Translations under genes and position numbers: made by a program | In this document: one piece after another, positions 1 through 9,201 of the stretch | Numbering within the stretch: the first letter of the stretch is position 1 | How the letters are laid out: each line of letters opens with the position of its first letter | The notes under the pieces: model-generated | Seen by the model: only the letters and a program-made list of their open reading frames with translations | Databases searched by the model: none | What the model was told of the DNA's origin: nothing | From: JBBSMX01 sp038232935 | GTDB taxonomy: Bacteria > Bacteroidota > Rhodothermia > Rhodothermales > JANQRZ01 | Assembly (NCBI GenBank): GCA_038232935.1 | Contig: JBBSMX010000017.1 | Span: 1-49,514 of the forward strand | Direction: 5' to 3' | Length of the DNA stretch: 49,514 nt

Positions 1-285
1 CGCGAGTCGGCGTGGGAGGACCCGGTGCTGGCAGAGAACGAGTACGCCGATGCCTTCCGCGAGCAGCTCCGCCGCGTCCGTCCGACGCCGAAGGTCCCCG
101 AGCAGGAGCGCATCGCCCAACGGATCCGCGAGGCCACCGAGTTCGCCGCCAGCGGTCGGCTGACCATCGACGAGGCCCTCGCCGCGCTCGACCGCGACGT
201 GGACCGGATGCTGGAGAAACGCCGCTGGCTTCTCGACCGGCAGGCGGGAGCACAGCGCGGCGACGATTCGGAGAGCGGATCATGA
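1..285 (+). CDS. ABC transporter sugar-binding protein, C-terminal fragment
   Basis: Open from the first base in frame 1, so the 5' part lies outside the window; 94 residues remain. The tail is helical and charged, starts with W-E-D-P and contains E-Y-A-D-A-F-R-E-Q and a final helix with D-E-A-L-A-A-L-D. This is the usual C-terminal end of family 1 (MalE/UgpB-like) extracellular sugar-binding lipoproteins. The stop overlaps the next start by ATGA, and two MalF/MalG-type permeases follow, which supports the role. It would capture an oligosaccharide in the periplasm and deliver it to the permeases. The substrate is not visible from this fragment; the neighbours suggest a beta-glucan oligosaccharide (inference). 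Confidence 0.72.
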   Translation, partial: RESAWEDPVLAENEYADAFREQLRRVRPTPKVPEQERIAQRIREATEFAASGRLTIDEALAALDRDVDRMLEKRRWLLDRQAGAQRGDDSESGS

Positions 286-1241
286 GCGCCGTCGTCCCCC
301 CCGATCCGTCCACCGAGGTGAGCGTCGCGAACGCGCAGCCGGCGTCACGCCGGGTGTGGGCATCGGGGGGCGGACGAGCCGCCGCGTGGTTTATCGCGCC
401 CGCGCTCGTCGTGATCGGCGGGTTCTTCTTTCTGCCCGTCCTCGCCGCCTTCTTCCTCAGCTTCACCGACTTCGACATCTACGCGCTCGGCGACCTCTCG
501 ACGGCGCGGTTCATCGGGCTGCAGAACTACGCCGAGCTGCTTCGGTCGGGGGTCTTCTGGAAGGCACTCGGGAATACGTTCTACTTCGTGCTCGTCGGCG
601 GGCCGCTTTCGGTGGCGGTGTCGCTCAGCGCGGCGCTGCTCGTCAACGCGAAGATCGTCCGGTTCAAAGGGGTCTTCCGAACGGTCTTCTTCGCGCCGGT
701 CGTCACGACGCTCGTCGCCGTCGCCATCGTGTGGCGCTACCTCTACCACAGCCGCTACGGGCTCCTCAACTACGGCCTCAGCGCGCTCGGCATCGAGCCC
801 ATCGACTGGCTCGGCGACCCGGCGTGGGCGATGCCGGCGATCATCCTGCTCGCGGTGTGGAAGAACTTCGGCTACAACATGATCATCTTCGTGGCCGGCC
901 TCCAGAACATCCCCGACGAGCTCTACGAGGCGGCGCAGATCGACGGCGCGGGGCCGTGGCAGCAGTTCCGCACCATCACCCTTCCGATGCTCGCCCCGAC
1001 GTTCCTGTTCGTCGGCCTCATCACGATGATCGGCTACTTCCAGCTCTTCGCCGAGCCGTACGTGATGACCGAGGGTGGTCCGCTCCAGAGTACGGTCTCC
1101 ATCGTGTACCTGATGTACGAGGAGGGCTTCAAGTGGTGGAATCTGGGCTACGCCTCGGCCGTGGCGTTCATCCTGTTCCTCATCATGCTCGTGGGAACGT
1201 TCATCCAACTGCGGTTCCAGAAGACGGGGGCGGACGGATGA
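282..1241 (+). CDS. ABC sugar transporter permease, MalF/UgpA type
   Basis: Inner-membrane permease of 319 residues. After a short polar N-terminus there are about six hydrophobic segments, the first at about residues 33-55. The cytoplasmic EAA loop is seen at about residue 216 (EAAQIDGAGPWQQF), the site that contacts the ATPase subunit. The ATG at 282 overlaps the stop of the binding-protein gene and starts the protein at MSAVVPP; an upstream extension of the same frame would run over that gene and is not used. The 3' end overlaps the next permease by ATGA. Together they form the heterodimeric channel of a CUT1-type sugar importer. No ATPase gene is present in the visible part, so a shared MsmK/UgpC-type ATPase encoded elsewhere is likely (inference). 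Confidence 0.93.
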   Translation: MSAVVPPDPSTEVSVANAQPASRRVWASGGGRAAAWFIAPALVVIGGFFFLPVLAAFFLSFTDFDIYALGDLSTARFIGLQNYAELLRSGVFWKALGNTFYFVLVGGPLSVAVSLSAALLVNAKIVRFKGVFRTVFFAPVVTTLVAVAIVWRYLYHSRYGLLNYGLSALGIEPIDWLGDPAWAMPAIILLAVWKNFGYNMIIFVAGLQNIPDELYEAAQIDGAGPWQQFRTITLPMLAPTFLFVGLITMIGYFQLFAEPYVMTEGGPLQSTVSIVYLMYEEGFKWWNLGYASAVAFILFLIMLVGTFIQLRFQKTGADG

Positions 1242-2059
1242 ACCGGACGGTGAAACAGATCGCCCTCTACGCCGGCCTGCTCGTCACAGCGATGCTCACG
1301 GCGTTCCCGCTCCTGTGGATGCTCTCGGCGTCGCTCATGCCGCAGGGCGAGGCGAGCACGTTCCCGCCGCCGCTCCTCCCGAGCCGCGCCACCCTCAGCC
1401 ACTACGCCGACCTCTTCGCCCGCGCCGAGATGGGGCGCTACCTGCTCAACAGCTTCCTCCTCGCGACGACCGTCACCCTCGTCTCGCTGCTGTTCAACTC
1501 GATGGCGGGCTACGCCTTTGCGAAGCTGCGTTTCCGCGGGCGTGACGGGCTCTTCCAGACGCTCCTCGCCGCGCTCGTCATCCCGGCGCAGGTGGCGATG
1601 CTGCCGCTCTTCCTGCAGATGCGCGCGCTCGGCCTCGTCAACACCTACGGCGGCGTAATCGTACCGGCGGCGGCGAGCATCTTCGGCATCTTCCTCATCC
1701 GGCAGTTCGCCCTCTCGATCCCCGAGAGCCTCCTCGAAGCGGCGCGGATCGACGGTGCGAGCGAGTTCCGCATCTACTGGTCGGTGGCACTCCCGCTGAT
1801 GAAGCCGATCCTCGTGACGCTCGCCATCTTCACCTTCATGGGCGTCTGGAACGACTTCATGTGGCCGCTCATCGTCCTCACCGACGACTCGATGTACACG
1901 CTCCCGGTCGCCCTCGTCACGCTCGCGCGCGAGCGCGTACAGGACAACGAGTTGATGATGGCGGGCGCCGTCGTGACCGTGCTGCCGGTCCTCGTCGTCT
2001 TCCTCGCGCTTCAGAAATACTACATCCAGGGCATCATGATGGGCAGCGTCAAGGGTTGA
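1238..2059 (+). CDS. ABC sugar transporter permease, MalG/UgpE type
   Basis: Second inner-membrane permease, 273 residues, translationally coupled to the preceding one by a 4-base overlap. It has an N-terminal membrane segment at about residues 9-28, further hydrophobic helices, and the EAA loop at about residue 167 (EAARIDGASEF). This is the MalG-side partner of the CUT1 importer. The stop is followed after two bases by the start of the secreted glycosidase-like gene, so import and extracellular processing appear to be co-transcribed. Confidence 0.94.
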   Translation: MNRTVKQIALYAGLLVTAMLTAFPLLWMLSASLMPQGEASTFPPPLLPSRATLSHYADLFARAEMGRYLLNSFLLATTVTLVSLLFNSMAGYAFAKLRFRGRDGLFQTLLAALVIPAQVAMLPLFLQMRALGLVNTYGGVIVPAAASIFGIFLIRQFALSIPESLLEAARIDGASEFRIYWSVALPLMKPILVTLAIFTFMGVWNDFMWPLIVLTDDSMYTLPVALVTLARERVQDNELMMAGAVVTVLPVLVVFLALQKYYIQGIMMGSVKG

Positions 2060-2061
2060 TT

Positions 2062-5000
2062 ATGAACACGTACACGAAAATGGGACGATGGCTCGCAGCG
2101 CTGCTTGCACTGCTGGTGGCGGTGCCGACGCAGGCGCAGGAGCGCGTGCTGGACGACTTCGAATCGCTCGACGGGTGGACGGCAGTGACGCCGGACGGCA
2201 TCACATTGGATATCTCTACCGGCGAAGGCCTCGACGGCCGTGCGCTCCGGCTCGACTTCGACTTCCACGGCAGCGGCGGCTACGCGATCGCCCGCAAAGC
2301 CTTCGACCTCGCCCTCCCCGACAACTACCGCTTCCGCTGGAGCGTCCGCGCCGAAGGCCCCGACGGCGGCCTCGCGCCCGTCAACGACCTCGAGTTCAAG
2401 CTCGTCGATCCGAGCGGCGACAACGTGTGGTGGCACAACCGCCGCCGCTTCGCCTATCCCATCGACTGGCAGCGGCTGACGACGAAGAAGCGCCACGTCG
2501 ATTTCGCGTGGGGACCGATCGGCGGCGGCGACATGCGGGAGGTCGGGGCCATCGAGTTCGTAGTGACGGCGGGCGAGGGCGGGCGCGGCACGGTCTGGAT
2601 CGACGACTTTACGTTCGAGGCCCTGCCGCCCGACGCACCGTACAGCGGCACGCCGACGGCCACGGCCACCGCCGGCGATCCCGCGCCGCTCTTCGACGCC
2701 GACTCGACCGCAGGGTGGACGGCCCCGGCGGGGGCACAGACGCTCACGGTGGACTTCGGCGAGGAGCGCGAGTTCGGCGGCCTCGTGCTCGAATGGGGCG
2801 ACGGGCGGCCTGCCTCGGACTACGTCGTCGAGACCTCCGGTGACGGCGAGCGCTGGAATCGCGTGTTCGAGGCGCACGGCAACCGGGGCGGACGCGACTA
2901 CATCCCGACGCCTGAGGCCGGCGCGCGCTACGTCCGCTTCCGCTTCGAAAAGAGCGCGGGCGACGGCTACGACCTCCGCCGTCTCCGCGTGCTGCTGCTC
3001 GACACGACGGCCTCGGCCAACGCCTTCTTCTTCGAGGTCGCCGCGCACGAACCGCCCGGCCGCTACCCGCGCTACTTCCAGCGGGAGCAGGTTTACTGGA
3101 CCGTCGTCGGCGCGGACGGAGACGAAGACGAGGCGCTCGTCGGCGAGGATGGGCGCGTCGAGGTGGACAAGGCTCGGTTCTCCATCGAGCCTTTTCTCTG
3201 GGCCTACGGCGAACTCCTCGGCTGGCACGAGGCTGACTCGACGACGCAATCGCTCGTGAACGGTATGCTCCCGATTCCGAGCGTCACGCGTCGCCACGGC
3301 GACCTCGCGCTCACTGTCACGGCTTTCGCCGGGGGCGAGCCCGGCGCGAGCGCGCTGATCATCCGCTACCACGTCGAGAACCAATCGAGGGAGGCCGATT
3401 CGGTGCGGTTGCTGTTGGCGCTGCGGCCGTTTCAAGTCAACCCGCCGTGGCAGTTTCTCAACACCGTCGGCGGCGTTGCGCCGGTCTATGCAATCCGGGT
3501 CGAAGACGATGAGGTGAGGGTAGACGACAAGCGCGTCGTTCTGCTCACGCCGCCGGATGCGGCCGGAGTCGTCCCGTTCGCGGCGGGCGACGTGGTCGAG
3601 TGGCTGGAAGGCGGCGAGGTGCCGCCGATGCAGTCGGTGGAAGATCCGACGCGCTACGCTTCGGCGGCGCTCGCCTACGACCTCGCCATCCCGCCGGGCG
3701 CGGCGCGGGAGATCGCGCTCGCCGTGCCCTTCCATGACGCATGGGAGAGCCCGTTTCCCGATCCTGACGTGGCGCGCCACTCGATGTCGTGGTTCGTGGA
3801 CCGGCAGGTATCCTTCGTCGAACAAGCATGGGCAGAAAAGCTCGACCGCGTCGCATTCACGCTTCCGCCGGAAGCGGGCGACCTCGCTGAGACGATCCAG
3901 AGCACGCTCGGCTACATCTTCGTCAACCGCGACGGCGCGGCGATTCAGCCCGGCTCGCGCTCCTACAACCGCTCGTGGATCCGCGATGGGTCGCTCACCT
4001 CGTCGGCATTGCTGCGCCTCGGCCACCCCGAAGCGGCCAAAGCTTTTGCCGAGTGGTATGCGCCGTTCCAGTACGAAAGCGGGAAGGTGCCGTGCTGCGT
4101 GGACGCCGCCGGGGCCGGGCCGGTCCCCGAGAACGACAGCCACGGACAGCTCATCTTCCTCGCCGCCGAGGTCTACCGTTACACCCACGATCGCGATTTC
4201 CTCCGCACGATGTGGCCGCACGTCGAGGCGGCGGTGGCGTACATGGACACGCTCCGCGCGCAGCGGATGACCCCGGCCTACGAATCGGACACGTTGCAGG
4301 CGTATTACGGCCTGCTGCCCGAATCCATCTCGCACGAGGGCTACTCGGCCAAGCCGATGCACTCGTACTGGGACCAGCTCTTCGGGCTGCGCGGCTACAA
4401 AGACGCCGTCTTCATCGCCGAAGCCCTCGGCGAGGATGCTGCCGCCGCCCACTTCGCCGCGAGCCGCGACGCCTTCGCCCGCGACCTCGCCGCCTCCTAC
4501 CGCCGCGCGATGGCGATGCGCAACATCGACTACCTCCCCGGCTCCGTCGAGCTCGGCGACTTCGACCCGACCTCGGTCTCGATTGCGCTGGACCCCGTCG
4601 ACGCGCGGGACATCTTTCCCGATGGCGCGCTCGAAGCGACGTTCGACCGCTGGTGGGATTTCTTCGAGCGGCGGCGCGACGGGCTGGAGGAGTGGGATGC
4701 CTACACGCCGTACGAGTGGCGGAACGTCGGCGCGCTCGTGCGGCTGGGCGAGAAGGAGCGTGCGCTCGAAGCGCTCTGGTGGTTCTTCGGCCACCGCCGC
4801 CCCGCCGCGTGGAATCAGTGGGCCGAGGTCGTCTGGCGCGATCCGCTCGCGCCGCAGTTCATCGGCGACATGCCGCACACGTGGGTCGGCTCCGACTTTA
4901 TCCGCGCCGTCACGGACCTCTTCGCCTACGAGGAGGGCGACCGGTTGATTGTCGGCGCGGGCATCCCCGAGGCATGGGCGCAGAGCGAGACCGGCGTCGG

Positions 5001-5232
5001 CGTGCAGCGGCTCGGGACGCACTACGGCCCGCTCTCCTACACCCTCACCGACGACGGCACGGCCGCCACGTTCGTCATCGAAGACGGACCGACGGTGCCG
5101 CCGGGCGGCCTCATCGTGAAATCGCCTTTCGACGAGGCGCGCTCAGCAACCATCGACGGCGAGGCCGCCGACGTGGTCGGCAACGCCGTCGTCGTCCGCG
5201 CCCTTCCGGCCCGCGTCGTGCTCCGGCGCTGA
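2062..5232 (+). CDS. secreted discoidin-domain glycosidase-like protein
   Basis: 1056 residues with a signal peptide (MNTYTKMGRW start, hydrophobic core, cut after TQAQ). Residues about 28-190 look like a beta-sandwich carbohydrate-binding module (VLDDFE start, repeated aromatic and WID strands). About 205-325 resembles an F5/8 type C (discoidin) domain. About 330-600 is beta-rich, and about 610-960 has the features of an (alpha/alpha)6 six-hairpin glycosidase, with NRSWIRDGS near 635, NDSHGQ near 690 and WNQWAEVVW near 916. A small beta domain ends the protein. It probably acts on polysaccharide in the periplasm or outside the cell to feed the transporter upstream. I cannot assign a GH family; the catalytic acids are not identified with certainty. 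Confidence 0.75.
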   Translation: MNTYTKMGRWLAALLALLVAVPTQAQERVLDDFESLDGWTAVTPDGITLDISTGEGLDGRALRLDFDFHGSGGYAIARKAFDLALPDNYRFRWSVRAEGPDGGLAPVNDLEFKLVDPSGDNVWWHNRRRFAYPIDWQRLTTKKRHVDFAWGPIGGGDMREVGAIEFVVTAGEGGRGTVWIDDFTFEALPPDAPYSGTPTATATAGDPAPLFDADSTAGWTAPAGAQTLTVDFGEEREFGGLVLEWGDGRPASDYVVETSGDGERWNRVFEAHGNRGGRDYIPTPEAGARYVRFRFEKSAGDGYDLRRLRVLLLDTTASANAFFFEVAAHEPPGRYPRYFQREQVYWTVVGADGDEDEALVGEDGRVEVDKARFSIEPFLWAYGELLGWHEADSTTQSLVNGMLPIPSVTRRHGDLALTVTAFAGGEPGASALIIRYHVENQSREADSVRLLLALRPFQVNPPWQFLNTVGGVAPVYAIRVEDDEVRVDDKRVVLLTPPDAAGVVPFAAGDVVEWLEGGEVPPMQSVEDPTRYASAALAYDLAIPPGAAREIALAVPFHDAWESPFPDPDVARHSMSWFVDRQVSFVEQAWAEKLDRVAFTLPPEAGDLAETIQSTLGYIFVNRDGAAIQPGSRSYNRSWIRDGSLTSSALLRLGHPEAAKAFAEWYAPFQYESGKVPCCVDAAGAGPVPENDSHGQLIFLAAEVYRYTHDRDFLRTMWPHVEAAVAYMDTLRAQRMTPAYESDTLQAYYGLLPESISHEGYSAKPMHSYWDQLFGLRGYKDAVFIAEALGEDAAAAHFAASRDAFARDLAASYRRAMAMRNIDYLPGSVELGDFDPTSVSIALDPVDARDIFPDGALEATFDRWWDFFERRRDGLEEWDAYTPYEWRNVGALVRLGEKERALEALWWFFGHRRPAAWNQWAEVVWRDPLAPQFIGDMPHTWVGSDFIRAVTDLFAYEEGDRLIVGAGIPEAWAQSETGVGVQRLGTHYGPLSYTLTDDGTAATFVIEDGPTVPPGGLIVKSPFDEARSATIDGEAADVVGNAVVVRALPARVVLRR

Positions 5233-5285
5233 CCCGGCCGCAGCCTACTTCTCCCTTTCGACTAGCCCATTTTTCAGGCAGACCG

Positions 5286-8200
5286 TTGGAAACGACTTTT
5301 GATCGACTGATCTCAGACGATGCCGTCGTCGTCGGCATCGACCACCTTCAAGGCCCGGTACCCCACGCGGGATTGCTCGCAGGCGGCGGGGTGCACGCCG
5401 TCGTCACGGCGGCGGGCTCCGGCTTCGTGGCCTTCGGCGAGCGCGACCTCACGCGCTGGCGCGGCGACCGCGTCACCGACGACGACGGCGTCTTCTTCTA
5501 TCTCCGCGAACTCGACCCCGGATCGGAGTCCGGGGCGGGCTTTGGCGAAGTGTGGTCCGCCGGATACCAGCCGACGCGCCGCCTGCCCGAGCGGTACGAA
5601 GCCCGCTTCGGCCCCGGCGTCGTCGAGATCGAGCGGTTGGACGGGGGAATCGAGACGCGGATGGCCGTCTGCGCTGCGCCCGACGCTCCGACCGAGCTGC
5701 GCTGCCTCACCCTCACGAATCGCTCCGAGCGGCCCCGCCGGATCGAGGTCACGAGTTACGTCGAGTTGGTCCTGCACCACCGCGCCGCCGACGCCTCGCA
5801 CCCTGCCTTCTCGAAGCTGTTCGTGCAGACCGAGAAGCTGGAGGACCGGCCCGTGCTCCTCGCCCGCCGACGCCCGCGTAGCTCAGACGACGCGCCGATC
5901 TGGGCCGCTCACTTCACCGACGCCGGGGACGGGCTGACGGGATGGGAAACCGACCGCCTCCGCTTCCTCGGGCGTGGCCGGAACCGCACAAGTCCCCGTG
6001 CCCTCGACCCAGATGCCGAGCTTTCGGGCACGACCGGGAACGTGCTCGACCCGCTTTTCAGCCTCCGCCGCGTCGTCGAGCTTGCGCCCGAAGCCTCGGC
6101 CGAGCTCGTCTTCGGGCTCGCCGGCGGTGAGAACCGAGACGCCGTGCTCGCCGCCGCCGAGCGCTTCGCCGAGCCTACGTCCGTGCGTGCTGCCTTCGCT
6201 GCTGCCCGCGCCCACGCCGAGGAGCAACACGCCGCGCTCAACCTCTCGGCCGAAGAAGCGCAGCGCTGCGACGAATGGGCAGGGGCGCTGCTCTACGGCA
6301 GCCCGGCCCTCCGCGCGCCGGAAGCGGTACTGCGCGACATCCGCTCGCCACTCAGCGCCCTCGGCGAACTGAAGGTGTCGGCCACCGATCCGCTCGTGGT
6401 AGCACGCATCGAAAGGACCGAAGAGGTCGAGACGGTGCGGGCCTTGCTGAGGGCGACGGCGGGTTGGAGGCAGTGCGGGCTGCCGGTCGTACTCGTCGTC
6501 TTGGCTGCGGCGGAGGTGCGGGAGGAAGTAGACGCCGCTGTGGCCGACGGCGGAGACGAGGTGCACGTCCGCACACTCGGCGATGTGGATCCAAAACTGA
6601 TCGCCCTCATCGAGGGCACCGCCCGTATCCACGTAGCCGGCACGCTGCCTGAGGCTTCGACGCCCTCCCCTTCCCACGCGCTTCCGCCTCCTCCCTCTTC
6701 CCCTTCCACACCTGCCCACTCTCCAGCGCTCTCGCCCCGCGACCTTCAGCATTTCAACGGCTTCGGCGGCTTCTCGGCCGGCGGCTCCGAGTACGTGATC
6801 CACGTCGGGCCGGATGGGGCCGGAGGGCTGCGCGTGCCGCCGCTCCCGTGGGTGAACGTCGTCGCCAACGAGCAGGCCGGCTTCCTCGTCAGCGAGCGCG
6901 GGGCCGTCCACACCTGGGCCGCCAACAGCCGAGAGAACAGGCTGACGCCGTGGAGCAACGACCCCGTCTCCGACCCGCACGGCGAAGCGCTCTACCTCCG
7001 CGACGAAGACACGGGGGAGTTCTGGAGCCCAACGCCCGGCCCGATCCCACGGCTCGCCTCCTACGAGGTCCGCCACGGCTGGGGCGCGACGACCTTCCGC
7101 CACACGAGCGGAGGGATCGAGCAGACGGTGACGTACTTCGTCCCGCGCCACGACCCCGTCCGCATCGCCCTCGTCCGTCTGACCAATCACGGCGACGCGA
7201 CACGTCGGCTGACGCTGTTCAGCTACGCCCGCCTCGTCCTCGGCGACGACTCCGAGCGCGACGGCCGCTTCGTCATCACCGAAGCCGCAGGCAACGTCCT
7301 GCTCGCCCGCAATCCGACCGCCGCCGAGTTCGCGGACGGCGTCGCCTTCGCCGCCGCCGTGGGGTCGGAGGAACGCGTCTCGGAGACCGCTTCGTTTACT
7401 ACCGACCGTGCCGCGTTCCTCGGTCGCCACGGCAGCCCCGAGACTCCGCGCGCGCTCCGGGACGCGTCCCTTCGCACGGATGCACCGCTCGACGGCGCAA
7501 CGGGAGCCGGGCTCGACCCGTGCTTTGCCCTCGCCGTGCCGCTGGAGATCGGGGCTGGGGAGACGGTAGAGGTCGCCTTCCTCCTCGGGCAGACCGAGAG
7601 CCGCGAGGCAGCGCTCGACCTCGTGGCGCAGTATCGGGAATCCGGCGTGGTGCAGGCCGCCCTCGACGAGGTGCACGCCTTCTGGAACGAGACGCTCTCC
7701 GCCGTCGAGATCGACACCCCCGCGCCCGAACTCGACGTGCTCGTGAACGGGTGGCTGCTCTATCAGGACCTGAGCTGCCGGATGTGGGGGCGGACGGCCT
7801 TCTACCAGAGCGGCGGGGCCTTCGGCTTCCGCGACCAGATTCAGGATTCCACGGCGCTCGTCTACACCCGCCCGGACCTGCTACGCGCCCAGCTCCTCCT
7901 CCACGCCGCGCACCAGTTCGAGGAGGGCGACGTGCTCCACTGGTGGCACCCACCCACGAGCAAGGGCATCCGCACCCACTTCTCCGACGATCTGCTATGG
8001 CTACCGTACGCGACGGCGTTCTACGTCGAGACCACAGGCGATGTGGGCGTGCTCGATGAAACGGCCCGCTACCTCACGGCCCGCGAACTGAAAGAAGGTG
8101 AGGACGAGGTGTTCCTCACACCCGAGGACGCCGGCACCTCCGGCACGCTCTTCGACCACTGCTGCCGCGCCCTCGACCGCTCGCTCACCGCCGGAGCGCA

Positions 8201-9197
8201 CGGCCTCCCGCTCATGGGCACCGGCGACTGGAACGACGGGATGAACTCCGTCGGCGACGAGGGCCGGGGGGAGAGCGTGTGGCTCGGGTTCTTCCTCGCC
8301 CACATCCTCCAGCACTTCCTCCCCCTCTGCGACATGCGCGGCGAGACCGAGCGCGCCGCGACGTACCGCGCCTACCTCGCCGACCTCGAAACGGCCCTCA
8401 ACGACGCCGGGTGGGACGGCGGCTGGTACCGCCGCGCCTACTACGACGACGGCACCCCGCTCGGCTCAGCGCAGAACGACGAGTGCCGGATCGACGCGAT
8501 TGCGCAGGGCTGGAGCGTGATCTCCGGCGTGGCACCGCCCGAACGGGCCGCCGCCGCGCTCGACGCAGCCGAGGAGCACCTCGTCCGCGAAGAGGAAGGA
8601 CTGATCCGCCTCCTCACGCCGCCCTTCGACAAGACGGAGCACGATCCAGGCTACATCAAGGGCTACGTGCCGGGCGTCCGCGAGAACGGCGGGCAGTACA
8701 CCCACGGCGTGCTCTGGCTGATCCGCGCGTTCGCAGAGCAGGGTCGAACGGACCTCGCGGCGCGCTTGCTGACCGTCCTCAGCCCCGTCCACCACACCCG
8801 TACCGCCGAGGCCGCCGAGCGCTACAAGACCGAGCCCTACGTCGTCGCTGCCGACGTGTACTCGGTCGCGCCGCACGTCGGGCGCGGAGGGTGGACGTGG
8901 TACACCGGCTCGGCGGGCTGGACCTACCGCGTCGCGCTCGAATCTATCCTCGGCTTCCGGGTCGAGAACGGCGACACCCTCGTACTCGACCCGCGCATCC
9001 CCGCCGATTGGCCCGGCTTCTCGCTCCGGTATCGGCTGCCAAACGACGGCGGCACGGTCGAGATCGAGGTGATGCGCGGCGAAGCCGCCGAGGCTACCTT
9101 CGACGGAATTCCGGTCGCAGTGACCGACGGCGCGGTGCGCGTCCTGCTCCCCCACGACGGGGCATCGCACCGACTCACGCTCACCCTGGCCTCCTGA
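5286..9197 (+). CDS. GH94 glucan phosphorylase, NdvB C-terminal half
   Basis: 1303 residues matching the GH94 half of cyclic beta-1,2-glucan synthase (NdvB/ChvB) without its membrane GT84 half. Order: supersandwich domain at about 10-290, an alpha/beta segment at about 340-450, a Pro/Ser linker at about 455-485, a second supersandwich starting at LQHFNGFGGF (about 487), and a catalytic (alpha/alpha)6 barrel at about 815-1200. GTGDWNDGMN near residue 978 holds the family's catalytic acid, and GRGGWTWYTGS near 1198 matches the phosphate-binding region. No signal peptide or membrane helix is seen, so it is cytoplasmic. Expected reaction: phosphorolysis of beta-glucan oligosaccharides to glucose 1-phosphate. 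The start is taken as TTG 5286 because the first in-frame ATG would cut the first domain; AGG lies 7 bases upstream. Confidence 0.85.
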   Translation: METTFDRLISDDAVVVGIDHLQGPVPHAGLLAGGGVHAVVTAAGSGFVAFGERDLTRWRGDRVTDDDGVFFYLRELDPGSESGAGFGEVWSAGYQPTRRLPERYEARFGPGVVEIERLDGGIETRMAVCAAPDAPTELRCLTLTNRSERPRRIEVTSYVELVLHHRAADASHPAFSKLFVQTEKLEDRPVLLARRRPRSSDDAPIWAAHFTDAGDGLTGWETDRLRFLGRGRNRTSPRALDPDAELSGTTGNVLDPLFSLRRVVELAPEASAELVFGLAGGENRDAVLAAAERFAEPTSVRAAFAAARAHAEEQHAALNLSAEEAQRCDEWAGALLYGSPALRAPEAVLRDIRSPLSALGELKVSATDPLVVARIERTEEVETVRALLRATAGWRQCGLPVVLVVLAAAEVREEVDAAVADGGDEVHVRTLGDVDPKLIALIEGTARIHVAGTLPEASTPSPSHALPPPPSSPSTPAHSPALSPRDLQHFNGFGGFSAGGSEYVIHVGPDGAGGLRVPPLPWVNVVANEQAGFLVSERGAVHTWAANSRENRLTPWSNDPVSDPHGEALYLRDEDTGEFWSPTPGPIPRLASYEVRHGWGATTFRHTSGGIEQTVTYFVPRHDPVRIALVRLTNHGDATRRLTLFSYARLVLGDDSERDGRFVITEAAGNVLLARNPTAAEFADGVAFAAAVGSEERVSETASFTTDRAAFLGRHGSPETPRALRDASLRTDAPLDGATGAGLDPCFALAVPLEIGAGETVEVAFLLGQTESREAALDLVAQYRESGVVQAALDEVHAFWNETLSAVEIDTPAPELDVLVNGWLLYQDLSCRMWGRTAFYQSGGAFGFRDQIQDSTALVYTRPDLLRAQLLLHAAHQFEEGDVLHWWHPPTSKGIRTHFSDDLLWLPYATAFYVETTGDVGVLDETARYLTARELKEGEDEVFLTPEDAGTSGTLFDHCCRALDRSLTAGAHGLPLMGTGDWNDGMNSVGDEGRGESVWLGFFLAHILQHFLPLCDMRGETERAATYRAYLADLETALNDAGWDGGWYRRAYYDDGTPLGSAQNDECRIDAIAQGWSVISGVAPPERAAAALDAAEEHLVREEEGLIRLLTPPFDKTEHDPGYIKGYVPGVRENGGQYTHGVLWLIRAFAEQGRTDLAARLLTVLSPVHHTRTAEAAERYKTEPYVVAADVYSVAPHVGRGGWTWYTGSAGWTYRVALESILGFRVENGDTLVLDPRIPADWPGFSLRYRLPNDGGTVEIEVMRGEAAEATFDGIPVAVTDGAVRVLLPHDGASHRLTLTLAS

Positions 9198-9201
9198 TCC
9201 G

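Noticed and set aside
2020..5022. 1000-residue open frame on the minus strand opposite the discoidin protein
   Set aside because: Arg/Val/Glu/Asp-rich translation without domains; it is a shadow of a high-GC gene. The plus frame has a signal peptide and recognisable domains.
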